A DNA stretch of 64,000 bases from an uncultured Bacteroidales bacterium (GCA_947074145.1 CAMTOJ010000001.1:62001-126000); one strand, 5' to 3'; positions 9,846-19,370 are shown, numbered from the stretch's first letter. The notes: generated from the sequence alone by a model not told the origin. Numbers and translations: made by a program.

Positions 9846-9933
9846 CCTAAAAGCTTTTAGTATATAACCTAACCGCTTTTAGGTTATATACTAAACGTTA
9901 TTAGGATGTATCCTAATCGCCTTTAGGATGAAA
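9846..9933. repeat. Four tandem 22-bp units, each with dyad CTAA-N6-TTAG
   Basis: cctaaaagcttttagtatataa / cctaaccgcttttaggttatat / actaaacgttattaggatgtat / cctaatcgcctttaggatgaaa at 9846, 9868, 9890 and 9912; also contains a 15-bp perfect inverted repeat at 9858-9872 / 9879-9893. Confidence 0.9.
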
Positions 9934-10257
9934 AATGTTTTTGAAAAACACAAAATGTAAAACAGAAAAAAAGTATTGATTGAGAGTTTCTTTCTTAACT
10001 GATTAATACATATTGATATACGATTGTAATAATTAAAGAGGTTTTCTAAAAAAATAATCTTTAAAAATCATAAAATTATCTATCTGGATCAATTGTTAAT
10101 TTGAACAGTTATCTATTATATATATATTTATTGCATGATCATTATTCTTTATGTTGATGTCAGTAGATATTGTGTTTATGATATTAAGGTATGAATGATA
10201 TATATAATAAATCAAACAATTTCAGAGGTGTTTATTCAATTCTAATGCTATAAAATA

Positions 10258-11493
10258 ATGAAGAAAATCGTTTTGTTATCCTTTTTCCTAATTATCGGAC
10301 TTATTATGTCCCAGGTTTTACCCACTTCTCTTGATCCGGACATTTTCGGCCGGTTAAAATATGGGTTTGATACACTCATGTTCATTTGTCTTGCCTTTAT
10401 TATGATTAATGTAGGTCGGGAATTTGAGCTTGACAAGAGTCGTTGGCGTGGATATGTAGCCGATTATTTTATAGCAATGGCAACAGCCGCGCTTCCATGG
10501 ATCATGGTTTCTATATATTACATGTATCTTTTACCTGCTGAATATCTTACTTCATGGGATGCATGGAAAGAAAATTTATTGATAGGTCGTTTTGCTGCGC
10601 CTACATCAGCGGGGATACTCTTCACAATGCTTGCCGCAGCCGGATTAAGAAAAGCATGGATATATAAAAAGACCCAGGTTTTAGCAATATTTGATGATCT
10701 TGATACTATCCTACTAATGATCCCTCTTCAGATTATGATCATCGGTATGAGAGTTCAGCTATTTTTCATAATAGCAATAATTGCGTTCCTATTATGGTTT
10801 GGTTGGAAGAAACTTAGTGCCTACAATCCGAATCAAAGCTGGTGGATGATATTGACATGGTCAGTTGCAATAGTTGTTATTTCAAATACAGTTTATACAT
10901 TAACAAAGAAGTTTTTTGGAGCAGAAGGTGCCCTACATATTGAGATTCTTCTTCCTGCCTTTGTTCTTGGAATGGTGATGAATCACAATAGCGGACACAA
11001 AGTAACAAATACAGAATTAAAGATTTCCGACTCTATATCATATGTATTTATGATGCTCGTTGGTTTGAGCACTCCTCTATTCTTAGGAGGTGATTTTTCA
11101 AAAGTATCCGATTCAATCACTTCAATAACAGGTTCTCAACCAATGATGTCTTGGGGTGAGATTATCCTTAATGTATTAATTGTGACAATAATATCAAATA
11201 TCGGAAAACTGTTTCCAGTATTATGCTACCGCGACAGAAGTATATATGAACGTCTTGCATTATCAATAGGAATGTTTACTCGCGGAGAAGTTGGAGCCGG
11301 AATATTGATAATTGCTTTAGGTTATAATCTTGGCGGTCCTATTCTTATTATTTCAATATTGAGTTTAGTTTTAAATCTGATTGCAACAGGTGGTTTTGTC
11401 TTAATTGTGAAACGACTTGCAAGGAAGGCTTATGCTGATACAATTATTGAGAATCAGAAAGACCAAAATATTCTTAAAAAGAAAGTGGCTTAA
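10258..11493 (+). CDS. Cation:proton antiporter (sodium/hydrogen exchanger-like)
   Basis: Polytopic protein of 411 aa; RFAAPTSAGILFTMLAAAGL, AIFDDLDTILLMIPLQ and GMFTRGEVGAGILIIALGYNLG resemble CPA-type exchangers. Confidence 0.75.
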   Translation: MKKIVLLSFFLIIGLIMSQVLPTSLDPDIFGRLKYGFDTLMFICLAFIMINVGREFELDKSRWRGYVADYFIAMATAALPWIMVSIYYMYLLPAEYLTSWDAWKENLLIGRFAAPTSAGILFTMLAAAGLRKAWIYKKTQVLAIFDDLDTILLMIPLQIMIIGMRVQLFFIIAIIAFLLWFGWKKLSAYNPNQSWWMILTWSVAIVVISNTVYTLTKKFFGAEGALHIEILLPAFVLGMVMNHNSGHKVTNTELKISDSISYVFMMLVGLSTPLFLGGDFSKVSDSITSITGSQPMMSWGEIILNVLIVTIISNIGKLFPVLCYRDRSIYERLALSIGMFTRGEVGAGILIIALGYNLGGPILIISILSLVLNLIATGGFVLIVKRLARKAYADTIIENQKDQNILKKKVA

Positions 11494-11636
11494 TTATAAT
11501 AATTAACCCTCTTACAACCATTTTATTAAAAACCTATAAGTATAGGTAATGATAAAGAATAATTTCAGATAACTATATTTAAGCAGTTATATTTGTAATA
11601 ATTACAATAATCACAAGAATTAATATTTAATTATAA

Positions 11637-12029
11637 ATGTTGAGAAACTTAAGACATATCTCTTTTGTACAGTATGTATTGATTGCCATTATATGTGTTA
11701 TAATGACAATCAATACTAATTTCTCAGCTATAAGTAAAGTAAAAGCTCATATAGAGCTTTCAGACTGTTCGTTAGAAGATTTTCTATCTTCTTTAATTGA
11801 TTGTATGCAGAATGCAGATTATGGCAGTTCTAACAATCTTGCTGATTCTGCAGCCAAGAAAATTCCTTTAGAAGAGGAAAGCGGAAGCTCCGAAGATGAA
11901 TTAATTTCACATGCCCTTGAAGACCATTTGGCAGAAATTATACATGTATTACTTAACACCAATGTTGCTCATGACACAAGTCACAGAGCGCCTCACATTG
12001 AATTTGTTACCCCCCCTCCCGAAATCTGA
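11637..12029 (+). CDS. Hypothetical small exported/membrane-anchored protein with C-terminal TPPPEI
   Basis: 130 aa ORF with N-terminal hydrophobic segment, acidic/Ser-rich middle and C-terminus SHRAPHIEFVTPPPEI; co-directional with both neighbours. Confidence 0.6.
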   Translation: MLRNLRHISFVQYVLIAIICVIMTINTNFSAISKVKAHIELSDCSLEDFLSSLIDCMQNADYGSSNNLADSAAKKIPLEEESGSSEDELISHALEDHLAEIIHVLLNTNVAHDTSHRAPHIEFVTPPPEI

Positions 12030-12187
12030 TTTGTATATTTTAAATTCCCTCGCATATATATAATATAATATCTGTGTGTGGCTTTAGTATTGTTGTCATA
12101 AATTATTATGACAATGACTCATCGTATGTACCTAAATTTTATTAGCAGAGAGATCTGCAAAATATCATTTAATCAGAAAATAATAAT

Positions 12188-13507
12188 ATGCAAAATAAGA
12201 ATATAACTTCACTATTTAAAACTAATATATCCTCAGGTTTAGTTGTTTATTTGGTGGCTTTGCCACTTTGTTTAGGTATTGCCGTAGCTTCGGGTGCACC
12301 ACCCTTGTCAGGAATCATTTCAGGTATAATAGGCGGAATTGTCGTTGGTTGGTTAAGTAACTCTCATATAAGTGTTTCTGGTCCTGCTGCTGGTCTTACC
12401 GCTATATTGATATCCGGGATATCTGATCTTGGTTCTTTTGAGTTGATACTTCTTGCCGGTATGATAGCCGGAATAATCCAGATAATATTAGGTTTCCTTA
12501 AAGCCGGAGCAATTTCGCGATTCTTTCCCTCAAATGTAATTGAAGGTATGCTTGGTGGTATAGGAGTTATCATTGTAATGAAACAGCTTGAAGCTGCTAC
12601 AGGATGGACCGGAAATTTTCAAAATGAAGAGATTGGTTTATTAAATCAAATCACAATGGTTTTCTCTTCTCTATCTGACTTTATCCATCCGGGAGCAATC
12701 CTTATAACAATTGTATCACTTCTTATTTTGATTGGATGGAATAATATAGGATTCCTAAAGAGATTCAATATGATACCTGCTGCACTTGTGGCAGTAATTG
12801 CCGGAATAGCAATAAATGCTGTTTTTATTAATTTAAATAGCTCTTTGGCACAAGAAGGAAATATGTTAGTGAGTATTCCTATAGCACAGAGCGTGAGCGA
12901 ATTCGGCTCAATGTTTACTTTTCCCGATTTTTCCGGATTTACAAATTCAAAAGTTTGGATTATCGGTATAACTATTGCAGTTGTAGCTTCAATTGAGACA
13001 TTGCTTTGTATAGAGGCCGCTGATAAGATGGATGAGGAAGGACGTATAACTAATACCAATAGAGAACTGAAAGCTCAGGGTATTGGTAATCTGATAAGTT
13101 CTTTGATTGGCGGATTGCCTATGACATCAGTTGTCGTAAGAAGTTCGGCGAATGCAAAAGCCGGTGCAACATCAAAACTCTCGGCTATTATTCATGGCAT
13201 GTTTTTATTGATTAGTATAATATTACTTCCTGTTGTAATTAATATGATTCCTATGGCAACACTTGCCGCAGTGCTTATTCTTGTTGGTTATAAATTGGCA
13301 AGACCCTCATTGTTTATCCATTTTTGGAAAAAAGGATTATTTAATTTCATCCCTTTTTTCGTCACATTGATAGCAGTGGTAATGATTGATCTTTTATCCG
13401 GAGTTGCTCTTGGTCTACTAACATTTGTTATAATAAAAGCTATTACTGATAGGAATAATACTTTAGATAAGATAAGAATGATATTTTTCAAATTAAAAGG
13501 GATATAA
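12188..13507 (+). CDS. SulP-family inorganic anion transporter
   Basis: SGLVVYLVALPLCLGIAVASGAPPLSGIISGIIGG, SVSGPAAGLTAILI; SulP topology without an obvious STAS domain. Confidence 0.92.
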   Translation: MQNKNITSLFKTNISSGLVVYLVALPLCLGIAVASGAPPLSGIISGIIGGIVVGWLSNSHISVSGPAAGLTAILISGISDLGSFELILLAGMIAGIIQIILGFLKAGAISRFFPSNVIEGMLGGIGVIIVMKQLEAATGWTGNFQNEEIGLLNQITMVFSSLSDFIHPGAILITIVSLLILIGWNNIGFLKRFNMIPAALVAVIAGIAINAVFINLNSSLAQEGNMLVSIPIAQSVSEFGSMFTFPDFSGFTNSKVWIIGITIAVVASIETLLCIEAADKMDEEGRITNTNRELKAQGIGNLISSLIGGLPMTSVVVRSSANAKAGATSKLSAIIHGMFLLISIILLPVVINMIPMATLAAVLILVGYKLARPSLFIHFWKKGLFNFIPFFVTLIAVVMIDLLSGVALGLLTFVIIKAITDRNNTLDKIRMIFFKLKGI

Positions 13508-13542
13508 TAACATAGTTAAGGAACAAATAAAAAATAAATATA

Positions 13543-14217
13543 ATGAAACTACATACATCAGAAACTCTTGCAACAATGACTCCACAAAAGGCACTTCAAT
13601 TCCTTAAAGACGGGAATATGCGTTTTGTGAACAATTTAAAACTAAATCGCAATCTTCTTGATCAGGTTCAGTATTATAAACACGGACAACATCCATTTGC
13701 TATAATTCTAAGCTGTATGGATAGCCGAACTTCAGCGGAACTGATATTTGATCAGGGTCTTGGTGATATTTTTAGTTTACGAATAGCGGGAAATATCCTA
13801 AACGACGACATAATCGGTAGTATGGAGTATGCTTGTCAGGTTGTAGGATCGAAATTGATTATGATTCTCGGACATAGTAAATGTGGTGCATCAGGTGGTG
13901 CATGTGCCGGTAAAGAAGTTGGGAAACTTACTCAGTTGTTAAAAAAACTCGATGTTTCTATCGATGAGGTAAAAAAAGAGATGCCGGGATGTTCGTGTAC
14001 ATCACAAGAATTTGTTGATGCGGTAACACAGCATAATATACATCATTCTATGGATGAAATTCTAACAAGAAGTTCGGTATTGAAAAACCTTTATGATGAA
14101 GGGAAAATAGGTATTGTAGCAGCATATCATGATATTGATACCGGTAATGTAGAGTTTTTATTTGAGGATATGCCAAAAGAGTGTGGTTGTAAAGAACATT
14201 CTTGTTCTCATGCATAA
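13543..14217 (+). CDS. Beta-class carbonic anhydrase
   Basis: AIILSCMDSRTSAELIFDQGLGDIFSLRIAGN and ILGHSKCGASGGACAG: Zn-ligand motifs CxDSR and HxxC. Confidence 0.94.
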   Translation: MKLHTSETLATMTPQKALQFLKDGNMRFVNNLKLNRNLLDQVQYYKHGQHPFAIILSCMDSRTSAELIFDQGLGDIFSLRIAGNILNDDIIGSMEYACQVVGSKLIMILGHSKCGASGGACAGKEVGKLTQLLKKLDVSIDEVKKEMPGCSCTSQEFVDAVTQHNIHHSMDEILTRSSVLKNLYDEGKIGIVAAYHDIDTGNVEFLFEDMPKECGCKEHSCSHA

Positions 14218-14241
14218 CAGAAATTTACAGAGATGAAAATA

Positions 14242-14290
14242 AAAAAAACCATTGAGATAGTTTTTGAAAACAAACTCAATGGTTTTTTTA
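14242..14290. terminator. Intrinsic terminator after carbonic anhydrase
   Basis: aaaaaaaccattgag...ctcaatggttttttt. Confidence 0.8.
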
Positions 14291-14325
14291 TTTTTTTTGA
14301 TTGATCAATTCTCTTTCATCTATAA

Positions 14326-14658
14326 TTATTTGTGAGTGCCAATCTCTCGTATTATATGTCTTATGGCAATAATCGGATGATAAAAGATCATACGAGGACC
14401 CGCATAACGCATAACACCTTTTATTAAGTCTTTCTCCTTTTTTGCATAACAATGGATATGGCAACGTTTACACGTGGGCTTATTTTCTATTAAAGGACAT
14501 CTTTGAATTCGGGTTAGAGCATATTCTAATAGTTGCTTACACTCAGGGCAAATATATTCACAATTATCTTTATGATGATTTTTACAATATATATGAATCA
14601 TCTTGGAAAGAGTCATCTTTTCCTGTGATATTCTTTTATTAATATCTTTATTTGTCAT
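14326..14658 (-). CDS. YgbA-like (nitrous oxide-stimulated promoter family) Cys-rich protein
   Basis: MTLSKMIHIYCKNHHKD...CPECKQLLEYALTRIQRCP...CKRCHIHCY...VMRYAGPRMIFYHP resembles the YgbA_NO family. Confidence 0.78.
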   Translation of the reverse strand: MTNKDINKRISQEKMTLSKMIHIYCKNHHKDNCEYICPECKQLLEYALTRIQRCPLIENKPTCKRCHIHCYAKKEKDLIKGVMRYAGPRMIFYHPIIAIRHIIREIGTHK

Positions 14659-14885
14659 GATACAAATTTAATAGAGATAACATCACCAAAACATCAAAAT
14701 AGGATTAATAATGTGTGTAAAATAGAGATTTGATACAACAGATTGCTATGAAAAACGGATTATTTAAAAAAAATGATAAATTATTTTCATTTTTAATATA
14801 ATTTCTGCGAAAGAATATCGACAAAAATAAATTTGTTATCTCTAAAAAATTATCTTTGCGAACGAATTACTAATAATATAGAATT

Positions 14886-15116
14886 ATGGCTAAAATCAAA
14901 GGCGCCGTTGTTGTAAATACTGAACGATGTAAGGGATGTGATCTATGCATTGTGGCATGTCCTGTCGATGTACTTGCACTTGAACCAAAGGAAGTTAATG
15001 ATAAAGGCTATCATTATGCTTACAGCGCAAAACCTGATGATTGCATAGGTTGTGCAAATTGTGGTTATGTATGTCCGGACGGATGCATAACAGTGTATAA
15101 AGTCAAAGTAGATTAA
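14886..15116 (+). CDS. 4Fe-4S ferredoxin subunit of 2-oxoacid:ferredoxin oxidoreductase
   Basis: Two CxxCxxCxxxC clusters: CKGCDLCIVACP and CIGCANCGYVCP; first gene of the operon. Confidence 0.9.
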   Translation: MAKIKGAVVVNTERCKGCDLCIVACPVDVLALEPKEVNDKGYHYAYSAKPDDCIGCANCGYVCPDGCITVYKVKVD

Positions 15117-15141
15117 TTTTTTTCAGAAGTAAACACAGCTT

Positions 15142-16323
15142 ATGTCAGAAGAGATTAAATTAATGAAGGGGAATGAGGCAATTGCACATGCGGCAGTTCG
15201 CTATGGATGTGACGGATATTTCGGATATCCAATCACCCCACAATCGGAAATAATGGAGACATTGATGGTGTTAGCTCCATGGAAAACAACCGGAATGGTA
15301 GTATTGCAGGCTGAAAGTGAAGTAGCGGCAATAAATATGGTTTACGGAGGTGCAGGATGTGGAAAGACAGTTATGACATCATCATCGAGTCCCGGTGTTA
15401 GTCTTAAGCAAGAGGGAATTTCATATATTGCGGGTGCCGAACTTCCGGCTCTTATCGTTAATATAATGAGAGGTGGACCGGGCTTAGGAACTATACAACC
15501 AAGTCAGGCTGATTATTTCCAAACTGTAAAAGGTGGAGGTCATGGAGATTATAGAGTAATAACGCTTGCTCCGGCATCTGTTCAGGAGATGGCAGATTTT
15601 GTTGCTCTTGGATTCGACCTTGCTTTTAAATATAATAATCCTGCTATGATTCTTGCAGACGGAATCGTTGGTCAGATGATGGAAAAAGTTATACTACCTC
15701 CATTTCAACCAAGAAAAACAGATGCGGAAATTAAGGAGCGCTCACCATGGGCTTCTGTAGGAAAACCTGCGGATAGAAAAAGAAATGTAATAACATCTCT
15801 TGAACTTGATCCGGCAGAAATGGAAAAAAATAATATTCGTTTTCAGAAGAAATATAAAGAGATTGAAGAAAACGAAGTAAGATATGAAGCAATCAATTGT
15901 GAGGATGCAGATTATTTGATTATTGCTTTTGGATCTTCAGCGCGTATTTGTCAGAAAACATTAGAAACAGCGGCAAAAGAGGGTGTGAAGGTTGGACTTT
16001 TACGTCCTATCACATTGTGGCCTTTCCCGAGCAAAGCTATAAAGGAATATGCTAAGAAGGTAAAAGGAATACTTGTAATGGAACTTAATGCAGGCCAGAT
16101 GATTGAGGACGTCAAACTTGCAGTAGAGTGTTCTCTTCCTGTGAAGCATTATGGTCGTTTAGGTGGTATTGTTCCTGATCCTGATGAGGTTTGGGTGGCA
16201 ATGAAAGATGAACTTGGAATTGCTACAGATCCATCATCTTCTATTAAGGCTAATGCCGGTGAATCTATCTCAAAAGAGATGATTTCAGAAGTTATTACAA
16301 ATCTTAATCAAATGGTTCCTTAA
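15142..16323 (+). CDS. 2-oxoacid:ferredoxin oxidoreductase alpha subunit (VorB/KorA-like)
   Basis: MKGNEAIAHAAVRYGCDGYFGYPITPQSEIMETL, TSSSSPGVSLKQEGISY. Confidence 0.92.
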   Translation: MSEEIKLMKGNEAIAHAAVRYGCDGYFGYPITPQSEIMETLMVLAPWKTTGMVVLQAESEVAAINMVYGGAGCGKTVMTSSSSPGVSLKQEGISYIAGAELPALIVNIMRGGPGLGTIQPSQADYFQTVKGGGHGDYRVITLAPASVQEMADFVALGFDLAFKYNNPAMILADGIVGQMMEKVILPPFQPRKTDAEIKERSPWASVGKPADRKRNVITSLELDPAEMEKNNIRFQKKYKEIEENEVRYEAINCEDADYLIIAFGSSARICQKTLETAAKEGVKVGLLRPITLWPFPSKAIKEYAKKVKGILVMELNAGQMIEDVKLAVECSLPVKHYGRLGGIVPDPDEVWVAMKDELGIATDPSSSIKANAGESISKEMISEVITNLNQMVP

Positions 16324-16328
16324 GAGTT

Positions 16329-16511
16329 ATGAATGGTGATTTAAAACAGATCAATAAAGTTCTGACAATTGTTTTTTATCTGCTTGCAGCAGCTACGATT
16401 ATATTGTGGTTTGTGACAGAGGATAAATCGACCGACAGATTGTGGATGTATTGTGGATTTGGTGCGATCGGTACAAGAATCATCACTTATATCCTTAAAT
16501 ATCTCTTATAG
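16329..16511 (+). CDS. Small membrane protein inside the oxidoreductase operon
   Basis: 60 aa, two predicted hydrophobic segments, starts 6 nt after the alpha-subunit stop. Confidence 0.65.
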   Translation: MNGDLKQINKVLTIVFYLLAAATIILWFVTEDKSTDRLWMYCGFGAIGTRIITYILKYLL

Positions 16512-16549
16512 GACTCCCCTACAATTATTTAACTTTTATCAGAAGTAAT

Positions 16550-17311
16550 ATGAATACTATAGATATTATAAAACCGGAGAATCTCGTCTATACGAAGCCT
16601 AAATTGATGAACGATAATCCTATGCACTATTGCCCTGGCTGTAGTCATGGAGTGATTCATAAGTTAGCTGCCGAAGTTATAGAGGAGATGGGTATGGAAG
16701 ATAAGACAATTGGTGTGGCTCCTGTTGGCTGCGCGGTTTTTGCTTATAATTATATCGATATCGATTGGCAGGAAGCGGCTCACGGTAGAGCTCCTGCAAT
16801 AGCAACAGCAATCAAACGTCTTATGCCTGATAAGATGGTTTTCACATATCAGGGTGATGGTGATCTTGCAGCTATCGGAACTGCCGAAACAATTCATGCA
16901 TGTAACAGAGGTGAAAATATAGTTATTATTTTTGTTAACAATGCAATATATGGAATGACAGGCGGACAGATGGCTCCTACTACTCTTCAGGGAATGAAGA
17001 CAGCAACATGTCCTTACGGTCGTACTCCGGAATTGAACGGTTATCCTTTAAAAATTTCAGATCTCCTTGTAAAGTTAGAGGGTACATGTTATGTAACTCG
17101 TCAATCTGTACAAACTGCAGCAGCAGTGAAGAAGGCAAAAAAGGCATTACGCAAGGCTTTTGAAAATTCAATGGCAGGAAAAGGTACTTCTATTGTAGAA
17201 GTTGTTTCTACCTGTGCAAGCGGATGGAAAATGACGCCTGATCAGGCTAATAAATGGATGGTAGAAAATATGTTCGTACAATATCCTCTTGGAGATTTAA
17301 AAGATATCTAA
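16550..17311 (+). CDS. 2-oxoacid:ferredoxin oxidoreductase beta subunit (TPP-binding)
   Basis: YCPGCSHGVIHKL, TYQGDGDLAAIGTAETIHACNRGENIVIIFVNNAIYGMTGGQ (TPP-binding GDGD...NN). Confidence 0.94.
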   Translation: MNTIDIIKPENLVYTKPKLMNDNPMHYCPGCSHGVIHKLAAEVIEEMGMEDKTIGVAPVGCAVFAYNYIDIDWQEAAHGRAPAIATAIKRLMPDKMVFTYQGDGDLAAIGTAETIHACNRGENIVIIFVNNAIYGMTGGQMAPTTLQGMKTATCPYGRTPELNGYPLKISDLLVKLEGTCYVTRQSVQTAAAVKKAKKALRKAFENSMAGKGTSIVEVVSTCASGWKMTPDQANKWMVENMFVQYPLGDLKDI

Positions 17312-17314
17312 TTT

Positions 17315-17857
17315 ATGAAACATGAAATTATTATAGCCGGCTTTGGTGGTCAGGGCGTTCTTTCTATGGGAAAGATATTGGCATATTCCGGTTTAATGGA
17401 AGGCAAGGAAGTGAGTTGGATGCCATCTTATGGACCTGAACAGCGTGGTGGTACCGCAAATGTAACAGTCATCCTTAATGATGAGAGAATAAGTTCGCCT
17501 GTACTTAATGAGTATGATATTGTGGTTGTTTTAAATCAGCCATCTATGGACAAATTTGAAAGTAAAGTAAAAAAAGGTGGTGTTCTTATTTATGATTCTT
17601 ATGGGATTCATCAGCCAACCAAACGAACAGATATTAAAGTATTTAAGGTTGATGCAATGGACGCAGCAACAGAAATGCAGAATAGTAAGGCTTTTAATAT
17701 GATTGTCTTAGGTGGTCTGCTAAAAGTTGTTCCATTGGTAAAACTGGAAAATGTGATTGAAGGTTTGAAAAAATCTCTACCGGAAAGACATCATAAACTT
17801 ATTCCTATGAATGAAACTGCTATCAAGAAGGGAATGGATATAGTTGTTGAAAAGTAA
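17315..17857 (+). CDS. 2-oxoacid:ferredoxin oxidoreductase gamma subunit
   Basis: EIIIAGFGGQGVLSMGKILAYSG...SYGPEQRGGTANVTV. Confidence 0.94.
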   Translation: MKHEIIIAGFGGQGVLSMGKILAYSGLMEGKEVSWMPSYGPEQRGGTANVTVILNDERISSPVLNEYDIVVVLNQPSMDKFESKVKKGGVLIYDSYGIHQPTKRTDIKVFKVDAMDAATEMQNSKAFNMIVLGGLLKVVPLVKLENVIEGLKKSLPERHHKLIPMNETAIKKGMDIVVEK

Positions 17858-17923
17858 AATATTAATATACAGCATTGATCTGATCAATGCACTGTAATAT
17901 GATTTTATTAAATATATTGGAAA

Positions 17924-17953
17924 GGGACATCTTATAAAGATGTCTCTTTTTTT
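17924..17953 (+). terminator. Intrinsic terminator after the oxidoreductase operon
   Basis: gggacatctt-ata-aagatgtctc followed by a T-run. Confidence 0.8.
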
Positions 17954-17997
17954 GTAATTTAATTTATATTTGTAAGATTATTGTATACAAATGTAAA

Positions 17998-19194
17998 CTA
18001 CTCGGTTTCATAAGGTAACCATGCCCAGAATGATGACCCTTTATCCGGAACAGATTCAAAACCAACTCTCCCATCCATTGCTTCGGCAATACCTTTACAG
18101 ATTGCAAGTCCCAAACCGTTGCCCTGAGCAAAAGAATCGAACTTTTCAAATCTTTTAAATACCAGATCATGTTTGTGTTTCTCTATTCCTATTCCTGTAT
18201 CTTTGATTGTAATTTTTAGTCCCTCTTCTATATCTTCAAGAATCATAGTAATTTGACCTTTTGGTGTATATTTTATGGCATTTGTAAGATAGATAGTGCA
18301 TATCTGAGAAAATCTATTTTTATCAGATATGAATTTATCCTCTTTTGTCAGGATCATTTTATTTATGGTTAAATCAGGATTGTTATTATGCTTGAGGAAA
18401 GTTGTATATATTTCATCAAATATATATATTGGATTAAATTCTTCTTTTTTTATTTCTATTGTACCGGATTCTATTTTAGACATATCAAGGATATCTCCGA
18501 TAAGTCTTAATAATATTTCATTATTACTATTTATTATATTTCTATATTCCTTTTTTTCATCTTTGTCATCAGTATTTTGAAGAAGCTCTGAGAATCCGAT
18601 AATTGCATTTAAAGGGGTTCTTATTTCATGACTCATATTGGCCAGAAATGTCGATTTTAATTTATCTGATTCTTCGGCTTTCTTTTTTGCAAATTCAAGC
18701 TCTCTTGTCAATGTGTAAATATCAGTAATATCGACTGCTATTGAGAGTATCATTTTCTTATTGTTTCTTGTTGAAAATATTGATCTGAATATTCTCCAAT
18801 ATGATGATCCCTCGGAAAGAAATCCTTCCTCTAACGAAACATGGGTATTTAGGGTATTTAGGCTCTTAAGAATATTATTATCGAGTTTTCTATATTCATC
18901 GGCTTCAATCTTTTCATAAAGATCATAATCATCTGCACCGATGATTTCTTCTTTACTTTTTGAGATTATATGGCAAAATGCTTTATTAACATATCTGTAT
19001 TTGAAATCTTCACTTTTTATTGCGATAATATGTGTCATATTATCTAATGTATCTTCTAACAGATTTAGTTCAGATAATATGGTATCGGGAATAGGGATAC
19101 TGTTTTTTATTGAAATGTAGCGCCTATATATATAAGTAAGTATAATGGTTTGAATTAAAATTACTATCAAAAGTGAAACAAGAATAAAATACAT
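17998..19194 (-). CDS. PAS-domain sensor histidine kinase (orphan)
   Basis: N-terminal TM; H-box ANMSHEIRTPLNAIIGFSELLQ; N-box; G-boxes IKDTGIGI and GNGLGLAICKGI. Confidence 0.93.
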   Translation of the reverse strand: MYFILVSLLIVILIQTIILTYIYRRYISIKNSIPIPDTILSELNLLEDTLDNMTHIIAIKSEDFKYRYVNKAFCHIISKSKEEIIGADDYDLYEKIEADEYRKLDNNILKSLNTLNTHVSLEEGFLSEGSSYWRIFRSIFSTRNNKKMILSIAVDITDIYTLTRELEFAKKKAEESDKLKSTFLANMSHEIRTPLNAIIGFSELLQNTDDKDEKKEYRNIINSNNEILLRLIGDILDMSKIESGTIEIKKEEFNPIYIFDEIYTTFLKHNNNPDLTINKMILTKEDKFISDKNRFSQICTIYLTNAIKYTPKGQITMILEDIEEGLKITIKDTGIGIEKHKHDLVFKRFEKFDSFAQGNGLGLAICKGIAEAMDGRVGFESVPDKGSSFWAWLPYETE

Positions 19195-19310
19195 ATTTTA
19201 AATTTTGAATATTTAGAATCTTATCTATAAAACAATCTTACAGCATGCCTGGATTTGGTTAAAATTATTTTTTAATGTTAAATAATATTTTTTTATTTAG
19301 AATAAATGTA

Positions 19311-19356
19311 TAAAAAAAGTCATATATATTAGTGAATATATATGACTTTAATATTT
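19311..19356 (-). terminator. Terminator of the spt gene
   Basis: Minus strand aaagtcatatatatt...aatatatatgacttttttt. Confidence 0.7.
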
Positions 19357-19370
19357 TGATTAGTATTTCT

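Noticed and set aside
9846-9933. CRISPR-like repeats
   Set aside because: Units are contiguous at a 22-bp period with no spacers and no cas genes nearby; treated as a tandem dyad array.
10248-10436. Minus-strand 62-aa ORF overlapping the antiporter start
   Set aside because: Shadow ORF of the antiporter N-terminus.
12646-13059. Antisense 137-aa ORF in sulP
   Set aside because: Lies entirely antisense within a clear SulP coding sequence; composition mirrors codon bias of the true gene.
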